From contig JAEQBH010004678.1 in NCBI GenBank assembly GCA_016808115.1, positions 62,001 through 126,000 of the forward strand: 64,000 nt of DNA, written 5' to 3'. This document shows, piece after piece, positions 56,270 through 64,000 of the stretch. A program made the position numbers and the translations under genes. The DNA comes from Tetrastigma voinierianum (lineage: Eukaryota > Streptophyta > Magnoliopsida > Vitales > Vitaceae). Every line of letters begins with the position of its first letter. Position 1 is the first letter of the stretch. The notes under the pieces are model-generated. The model was not told the DNA's origin. It was given only the letters and a program-made list of their open reading frames with translations, and did not search any database.

Positions 56270-56936
56270 CATTCAAAAATGACAGCGTCCACTAAGAGCC
56301 TGACTACGTTATGGTTAGGTACGTTACAATTCATCTCCAACTTCACTTGGTGGATGTTGCGAAGCTGGGTGATACTCTTCTCTAGTTCAACCACATCGAC
56401 CCCCCAGCTTCCTCATCTTCTTCACATCGTATATCGCCGTGCTTCGATCCACTGCAGCGTCGGGCTTTCTCACAGCTTAGGCACTTGTGACTCCGATTGC
56501 ACTTTGTTATCTGGCCTTCAGCACCCTCGCCTTGGTAGAAAAGTGAGGAGGAGGAGCTAAATAGGTGTTGCCACTTGTTGTACTATTTGGCCATATAGGC
56601 GCCAAACACGTTGATCTGCACAGATGATATAAAAAATGTAAGCAAAACAAGAAGAGTCCATATAAATGCACAAAAAAAAAAGACTACAGTGGCGGCCATC
56701 CTGAAGGGAGTAACATTCTTTAGCAACTCCCGCCTCCTTCCATTCCCTCCGCCATACACCACCCCTGACGAAAATGCCTCCTGCGTGCAGACCCACCAGG
56801 TAGCTCCTCGGAGCGAGAGAGGGATCCAGCATAAAAGCCTCGAGGGATGGGGGTGTTCTTGAGCGTGCTCAGGCTTTCTCCTTCCTTGGCGGAGTAAGCC
56901 GCTGTTGCAATCGACTCTCACGTCCCTTCATGATCC

Positions 56937-58168
56937 TTATACTGCCCCTAGTCTTGGTGGAGGTCTATGAGCCTCGGGGGGGAGGGAGCAACGAGATCTC
57001 GGGCTCCCTCCCTCGCCCGAGGAACACTGGGTCGCCTCTCGCAATCGACTGCACTCGCCTTCATAGCTGAGGCATTGTCTCAGGCTCTCCTTCCCTTGGC
57101 CTCTTCGATCCAGGGCGTAGTGTAGGGTTAGTTCGAGGAGGGGCAACAGGATACTTGTCTCCCAACTTGTCCCCGAGCATCTCTTCAACTGTCGCCTCCT
57201 TAATCCGATCAAGAAAGTGAGCTGCAGCCCCATTCCATGGCATTGAGTATTATGGAATTTTACCTTAGGACTTTACGGGGATGAACTCTTTCGGTGTCAA
57301 CGACCTCTAATTCGAGGATAATAGGGCTTGAAGTCCTCTCCCGAGCTCAGTGGCTCGAACATGTACTAGTATTAGATCAAGCAGGCGGGATTCAGGTGCG
57401 TCCACGGCTTCCACAGGCTCAGGAACACTTGCCATAACACAAACAGAGCCATGAAGCATCAAAGGTACGAACAAGGGGATGAACAAGCTCTAGTCCCCTC
57501 CACTATACCTAATTCAGGATTGAAGTTTAACCCAAGCTCTCGAACCATAGGGTCCCTCATGTAACCCCAAGCACTAAACAACATAACATTGCCTTATGGC
57601 TTGTTTTTTTTGGTATTGGGCAAGTTGGTCACGAGTTGCACCAACTTGGCATCGACAACAAAGTAGTATTTCCCCAAATTATGTCGCTTTATGGTATACG
57701 CGTAAAGGACCTCTTCTAAACCTAAGCATATGCCATATTGGCGATTCAACACACACACCTCCAACAGGACACATATAATGTTCACGTGTGTGTGGATGGG
57801 GTGAAGACGAGTGTGATGAAAAAATTGGTGCACCTGTGCGGGTAAGGGGAACCTCAACCCCTCACTGATGTGGACTTCTAGCCAATACATATAATTCATC
57901 CCACCTCGATCCTCCTCTATGCTAGCTACAGACTGAGGTCCCGGCGGAGGAAAAGAAACTCAGACTTTAGGAGGGAAGGAGTACTTCCTTCATAAAGCAT
58001 TGATCCAAACCTCCCCAACGGCGTTGAGGCAGGAAGGAGCGCCCTTGGAGCCAGATGAGGACGTTTCCTAATCGCGAGGCCATCCAAGGTCGACATCTCC
58101 ACCAGCTTCAGTCGTCTTCTAAGTGCCATCGCTGCTAACACGAGACAAGGCGAAACCACTAGGGTCAC
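56937..58168 (-). pseudogene. Antisense gene remnant in the TAT-3 3' region
   Basis: Three minus-strand pieces run in order: 58168-57926 (basic N-terminal part), 57899-57594 (YWLEVHISEGLRFPLPAQVH, RLHPIHTHVNIICVLL, KRHNLGKYYFVVD) and 57243-56937 (FLDRIKEATVEEMLGDKLGD, then Pro/Arg-rich). The middle piece matches, from memory, a plant protein family usually annotated as putative plant transposon or retrotransposon protein. TAT elements such as Grande are known to carry an antisense gene between integrase and the 3' LTR; position and strand fit. Its function is unknown. Frames are broken, and the family match needs a search. Confidence 0.6.
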
Positions 58169-58313
58169 TCATCTAGCCACAAAGGAGGTAACTTTCGATT
58201 AGAAAACTTCAAAAAAAAAAAAAAGGATAGAAGCCATCAACTAGTCCAACTCAACCCTAAACACCCATGGCAGAAAAGGCCCCTACCGATAACCAAATCT
58301 AAAAACCCCAAAA

Positions 58314-58354
<41 letters not shown>

Positions 58355-60015
58355 AGAAGAAGGTGAGCTTTGGTAGCTAGAACGTACCTTCACCACAAGG
58401 TTGATCGTGAGCAGCAAACCAGTAGGATCTCCAATAAGGCAGGAATCGCAAATGGAGACAGTTACCTAAAGAAAATAGAAGCAAAGGAAGCGAGAGGATA
58501 AAGGCGTTACTCTTCATTAAATAATTGAATATACTCAAATTTAAATATTAAACTTCTTTCATTTTATAAAATTTAATATATATTATTTTTTATTTTAATA
58601 ATATAAAATGTATATTTAATTATTTATTACGTCATGCAGCCAGAATCAGGCTAGATTAAGCCAGATTGAGCCGTGGTAGTAGCTTCGAAGTTAATGATCT
58701 TTCCAACTTTTAAGACATTGAAAAAAAAAAAAAAACTAACTACCTTGCCAATTGTAAGGCCAGTTTAGCATTTTTCTAAAAAATGTTAGGATTGATCCAC
58801 TGCGAGCCCAAGCTGCAGCCCACCGAAATAGATAGATGCCCACTATGGGACCCATGCTCACTGTGGGCCACGAAGATAAGGCGTTTGGGTTGGGGCCTGT
58901 TGCAGTCTGTTATATAGAGATGAGAAGTGAGAAGAACACTGTGGAAACATAGGCGTAACAACAAACAAGTCGTATTCGGAAACAAAGATAAAAGGGATAT
59001 GTTTGGATGATGCGACATCCGTCTCCTCCTAGCCTTGAGTAAATGAATGTAATTGGTTAGAAGGCAACCACGTGGCTAATAAATATCTAGCCTCCTTTGT
59101 GGTTATAGCTCCCAAGACCAAGAAGTTTCTGGATGTGTAGACAATTATTTTGCCATGCTTATTTTATATTTGGGGGCTGTTTGGTGATCGAGACACTGCT
59201 GTTTTCTTTCAAATTCAGGGTTAACCATGGAATGGAGCCCACGGCCATATCGAAGATCTTCCCCCAAAAAAATTGGAGAAAAGACAAAGGGATTCCATTT
59301 TAACTAATGTTATTTTTTATATTTTAAACACAAGAAAAGAAAATAAAATAATGTTTTAAAAAATGGATTACTTCGATCAATCTAATTGGTGAGATCGTCA
59401 ATGAGCAACATTGTTGGTCCAATCTTCAATTTGGTTCAACTACAATTTGATCACTAGTTTAATATGTAAATCGTGAATTGATAAATTTTCTATTTTATCA
59501 TTGATCCAATCTTTAAAATATTAAAAAAATAATAAAAAATACCCAGACATCATGTAGCTAAGCTTTTTAAAAATAAAAAAAATTAATGATTATAACTATT
59601 GAATGGAGTGAGAGGATGGTTCCTCTGTTTTTCTTGTTTCCTTGCCAACGTTTGTGGTAACCAATTAACCTAATTTGAGTGGCAGAAGCTAAAACCCCTG
59701 CCTCAAAAGCAACTCAGTTATTTGAATTACGAGAAGCCTCCATTTTGAATTGTAAGTTTTTAACCAACCAAATGATTTCCCCAAAGGCTAAAGCCAACGT
59801 CCTACTCACTCAAAGCCTTGTCACGTGCGAAGGAGCCAACCCAGACTTGTGTGGCCGTTAGGAATTCCTCAACCCAATCCACAAGATCTCATCCATCCTC
59901 CTCCTACACTCCCAACTCCCAAGCACTTCCCGTATAGAAACCCTGCCCCCCATCCTCCATCTCAATTACATCATCCTCCTCCTTTGGATCCTTCCTTTGA
60001 ATTCACTGCCCACCG
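58169..60015. other. End of TAT-3, host intergenic DNA and 5' flank of the activase locus
   Basis: 58315-58350 is a (GA)n run, and a poly-A lies near 58208-58223. From about 58520 the DNA is AT-rich host sequence without any gene. GATAAGG, an I-box-like light-regulation motif, lies at about 58876. A pyrimidine-rich, CTCC-repeated stretch at 59890-60000 looks like a 5' leader. No TATA box is convincing. Confidence 0.5.
59822..59827 (+). promoter_or_regulatory. G-box CACGTG upstream of the activase locus
   Basis: CACGTG lies about 190 bp before the start codon. G-boxes bind bZIP/bHLH factors and are common in light-regulated photosynthesis promoters. A single 6-bp match is weak evidence on its own. 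Confidence 0.35.
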
Positions 60016-63000
60016 ATGGCTGCCACCATCTCAACTCTTGGAGCTGTTATCAGAGTACCGGTACTGTGTTTTTTTCCCCGCCCTTTACACCTTCTACCCA
60101 CTCTTTTCTTCTCTGTGTAGTCATCGAACAAACCCACGTTTGTTTTGCTAAGAATTTGATTGCCTTTTCTTTTTAGCATGGTTTGTTTATAGTTTTATTC
60201 TCATTGTTTGATTTATAGAATTCCATTGTTTGTTATGATATGAGTATCAATTCCAATGGTGTTGGGTCGAAAAACAGAGGTTTCTTCTTTTGAATTCTGT
60301 GGTTTAGTGGCTAATTGTTATGGCACGTGGCTCATTGGCATTTGCCCTTCAGTCATATACCCATTGCCTTTGTTGGGAGATGAAATAATAGGATGGGGTG
60401 CGGGAAGCCCAGCGGCATGTACGGTGTATAGGGCTATTTTTATAAATTAGTTATGTTTAGTGTTAATATAAATACTAAACCCTATGGGAATATAGTGCCT
60501 TGAATGTAGGGACGCTATCGAACACGTAAAAATGTGTGTGTACTCTTCTTATTTTCTTTATCTGATTCGTTAATCACTATTGCTTGCACAAATCACAACA
60601 CTAATAAGAAGGGAACATGTTGGGGGGTGCAGTTGAACTTGAATGGGTCAGGCACCGGAGCTTCGGTTCCAAGCTCTACGTTCTTGGGGCAGAGCTTGAA
60701 GAAGTTGAGCTCCAAGCTTGCCCACCCGTGGACTTCATCTGGAAACTTCAAGGTTGTTGCTGAAGTTGATGAGGAAAAACAGACCTCAAAGGACAAATGG
60801 GGAGGCCTTGCCTTTGACACCTCGGATGATCAACAGGACATTACCCGAGGAAAGGGAATGGTGGACACTCTCTTCCAAGCTCCCATGGGGGCTGGAACCC
60901 ACGATCCTATCATGAGTTCCTATGACTACATTAGCACCGGTCTTCGCCAGTAAGTAATTCAAAATCAATCACGCATTTATATAGTTTAAACTCATGCAGA
61001 TTGCTCAAATGGGTGTTTTTCTGCTTTGATGAGCATATATGTTAAAGAGGCCTTTTTGATTTGGGTGATAGACTATGATTATAACTGAGCTGTTTCTTTT
61101 AGATACAATATGGACAACACCGTGGATGGGTTCTACATTGCTCCTGCTTTCATGGACAAGCTTGTTGTTCACATTACCAAGAACTTCATGACCCTGCCAA
61201 ACATCAAGGTATGCCGTCTGAAATGTCTCAAAATTTCCTAAAAGCGTTTATTCGTTCCTTAATTTGAGTGAAGTTAAAGATACCCTTAAAATTTGGCACA
61301 CAGGTTCTCCGCCTTGGGTATTTGGGGAGAAAGGTCAGAAAATCATTCCAGTGCGAGCTAGTGTTTGCCAAAATGGGGATCATGAGTAATCTCTCTCTTC
61401 TTCTGTTTCTCCGTATGGCTTTTATTAGATTTGGATGACTTGAATTCTATCGGGTTTACCCAACCTGAATAGTTTCACAGTGTAATATTTATGGGCTTTT
61501 AAGAGATCATGGCTTTTATTAGGTTAGGTGACTTGAATTTACTGGGTTGACCCAACCTGAACAGTTTCACGGTGTAATATTTATGAACTTTTAGGAGGTC
61601 TGTGATGATAACAAAGGAATCGATCCATTAAGGTTTTGCAATACTTATAAATATACATGATGTGATTTAAGGTTTTGTAAATTGATGTTTTCTCTAGTAG
61701 CTGTAATCTTCACAATTATACTCTTCTTTAACATAGTGAATTTCTTTCTTCTATATATTTGGTGGTTTTCCCCTTCTCTTCTTTTAAACATTTTTTTTTT
61801 TTTTGGTTCCAGAGAAATTGCACAAATTCTTGCTTGTTTTCTTTGAAATTAGTTTGAGAGAAATGCCTAATCAGGACATAAGTGAGCCTTTGAAGTTTTG
61901 GCCTGCATGCCTGCCCATGCTAATTCTTTAATTTCAATTGGAATAAATTTCAGCCCCATTATGATGAGCGCTGAGAAACTGGAAAGTGGAAATGCTGGAG
62001 AGCCAGCAAAATTGATCAGGCAACGGTACCGCGAGGCAGCAGATATCATTAGAAAGGGGAAAATGTGCTGTCTATTCATCAATGATCTTGATGCTGGAGC
62101 GGGTAGGCTTGGTGGCACCACCCAATACACTGTCAACAATCAGATGGTGAATGCCACCCTTATGAATATTGCTGATAACCCCACCAATGTCCAGCTCCCT
62201 GGTATGTACAATAAGGAGGAGAACCCTAGAGTTCCACTATAGTCACTGGTAATGACTTCTCAACATTGTATGCCCCTCTCATCCGTATGATGGTCGTATG
62301 GAGAAGTTCTATTGGCAATCTAATTAGGAAGACAGAATTGGCGTCTGCACGGGTATCTTCCGCTCTGACAACATTCCCAAGGAGGACATTGTCAAGCTTG
62401 TTGACACCTTCCCTGGCCAATCTATTGGTAAGCTTCACCTTCATAACATCTATGTTAGACGGGGATCAAATATTTAAATTAGCAAAATGTTTGAATCCAA
62501 AGACTTTTATCAAATCTAAATTTAATACTATGTTATGTTAGATGATCAACCCGCCTTTTAAAGGCTCAAGCTTATGGATTTGAAGCTATTTAATATCATG
62601 TTTTAACAATTCATTGCAGTTCTACAACAAAATTGCTATAACATATTCAGACCAAAGAAACAGAAATAACTCTTTTGTATTTGTGTGCAGATTTCTTCGG
62701 TGCTCTCAGGGCTCGGGTATATGATGATGAAGTAAGAAAGTGGATTGCAAGTGTTGGGGTAGAGGGTGTTGGGAAGAAGCTTAGAACTCAAAAGAGGGAC
62801 CCCCAACTTTCGAGCAACCAAAGATGACTCTTGAGAAGCTGCTCGAGTATGGAAGCATGCTAGTCCAAGAACAGGAGAATGTGAAGAGAGTCCAATTGGC
62901 CGACAAATACCTTAGTGAGGCAGCTCTCGGAGATGCAAATGAAGATGCTATCAAGAGTGGAAGTTTCTATGGTTAGTATCCTTGATCCTAAAGTTGTTGA

Positions 63001-63188
63001 TTTATGATGGCTTAAGCATTTATTGAGTTTACGAAGGTTAAGTTTTTTGTTCACGTCTTATTATGTATGCAGGCAAGGCAGCCCAACAAGTCAATCTTCC
63101 AGTGCCAGAAGGCTGCACCGATCCTTATGCAGACAACTTTGATCCAACTGCTAGGAGCGACGATGGCAGCTGCCAGTACCAATCCTAG
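60016..63188 (+). pseudogene. RCA: Rubisco activase, seven-exon locus with damaged frame
   Basis: Rubisco activase is the chloroplast AAA+ ATPase that removes inhibitory sugar phosphates from Rubisco. Exons: 60016-60060 (MAATISTLGAVIRVP, transit peptide), 60633-60949 (DTSDDQQDITRGKGMVD), 61103-61208 (FMTLPNIK), 61304-about 61385, 61954-62427, 62691-62971 and 63073-63188, with mostly GT/AG junctions in phase. Walker B (CLFINDLDAG) is present. The Walker A loop, usually GIWGGKGQGKS, reads GYLGRKVRKS. The exon 4 donor is not a GT. Frameshifts lie near 62237, 62287 and 62790. The last exon keeps the redox extension with both Cys (PEGCTDPYADNFDPTARSDD, then GSCQYQS and stop), the long isoform. It is a decayed paralogue or a locus with sequence errors. 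Confidence 0.93.
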
Positions 63189-64000
63189 TCTGTCAGAAGA
63201 AGAGATGGATCACCTCCACTATGAATTGGTAACTTCACTTATTAGTGTAATGTAATTGTGTTTTAGTGTATAATTAATTCCTCTTTCCTCAATTAGTTTT
63301 TCCTCTTCTAGAAGGCCTTTTGTTTAAAGAGATAAAGAGTTAGGTCATCTACCAGATTTTATAATGAGATCTTTTGGCTACATATGATGTTGAGGCCTTT
63401 AATTTCCATCTAAGTTGCGTATATATAGATATCTAAGTAACGGACAGAGGAGTGAGGTTTAACGAGCTCGTATTCAGAACGTACTTGCCCATTCGTGGCC
63501 ATTAAATTCTCTATTTATGCCAACAGCACAAAGCACCTCTCATTGGTTCAACCCTATCCCATTTTCTTCTGTTCTTGGGTACTCAAATCAAACCCTTGAC
63601 CTTTTCAATAACAGTGCCCATGTACAGCTAAACGTGTTGTCCAGCTTGCACAACCAGGACACAACATAAAAAAAATCCACCTCAAAACCCACACTCACAG
63701 GGTGTAGTGAATGAAGCATTGGGATGTGCAAAGGCCCGGATCAAGGACTCAACACCGGCATGTTGGAGATGGTATGGTATTGTCTATTTTGGGTGCGAGA
63801 CCCTTTTGGTTTTGTTTATGGGTTTCTTTCTCTAAAATGTCTCGCACTACCTGGGGATGTTATTATCGAGAATCGACCTATATTCAAATAAGTAAAGTCT
63901 AATCAGCGCATTTCTATAATACCATTTTGTAATATTTAGATTTATCGATTATAGACGGTTCATACTAGTTTAGGTTAGTCACCTTATTCGTTTGATTCAT
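63189..64000. other. 3' flank of the activase locus, no gene recognised
   Basis: The first 100 or so bases would be the 3' untranslated region. The rest has only short frames without any domain I know. Confidence 0.55.

Noticed and set aside
60534..60632. An N-terminal extension of activase exon 2 starting at an upstream ATG.
   Set aside because: The stretch ends in a good acceptor (GGGTGCAG) at 60632, and the first exon with the standard transit-peptide start lies at 60016.
60016..63188. Calling Rubisco activase a functional gene.
   Set aside because: The Walker A loop is changed, one splice donor is missing and three frameshifts are visible; it is listed as a pseudogene with sequence error as the alternative.

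Overview
The window is nuclear DNA of a flowering plant. It contains a Rubisco activase locus, a receptor-kinase locus with plant-type introns, and many plant LTR retrotransposon lineages (Ty3/gypsy TAT, Tekay/Del and Athila types; Ty1/copia Ale and Tork types). I see no rRNA, tRNA or CRISPR array, and no intact long reading frame. The species cannot be fixed from sequence alone; a eudicot or magnoliid is likely. I recognise only two host gene loci, and both look like pseudogenes.

Layout. 1-4510: minus-strand TAT-type gypsy polyprotein, broken in every domain. 4511-8.7 kb: minus-strand Tekay chromovirus with a well-defined 3' LTR, inserted in the TAT gag region. 9.5-11.4 kb: a related Tekay LTR on the plus strand. 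12725-14760: a solo Tekay LTR. 14.8-17.9 kb: AT-rich DNA with nothing recognised. 17.9-36.3 kb: an LRR receptor-like kinase of subfamily XII type (non-RD, EFR/Xa21-like). A TAT element with two LTRs and a perfect target duplication (18560-28195) interrupts its LRR exon, and a short-LTR Ale-type copia (30247-35794) sits in its kinase intron. 36.5-41.6 kb: a Tork-type copia, itself split by an LTR-like insertion.

41.6-58.4 kb is a deep nest. A TAT element enters the Tork copy. A Tekay solo LTR lies directly at its primer-binding site. A truncated Athila-type element, which holds another Tekay-type LTR, lies between its RNase H and integrase. A small TRIM-like element with paired 385-388 bp LTRs lies in its 3' tandem array. 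Its 3' end carries an antisense coding remnant.

58.5-64 kb: host DNA with a seven-exon Rubisco activase locus (60016-63188). Exon order and most splice sites are preserved, but the ATP-binding loop and the frame are damaged.

The genes do not form a pathway; the main content is insertion history. Several coding stretches fall abruptly from clear similarity to none, so assembly error should be kept in mind beside real decay.
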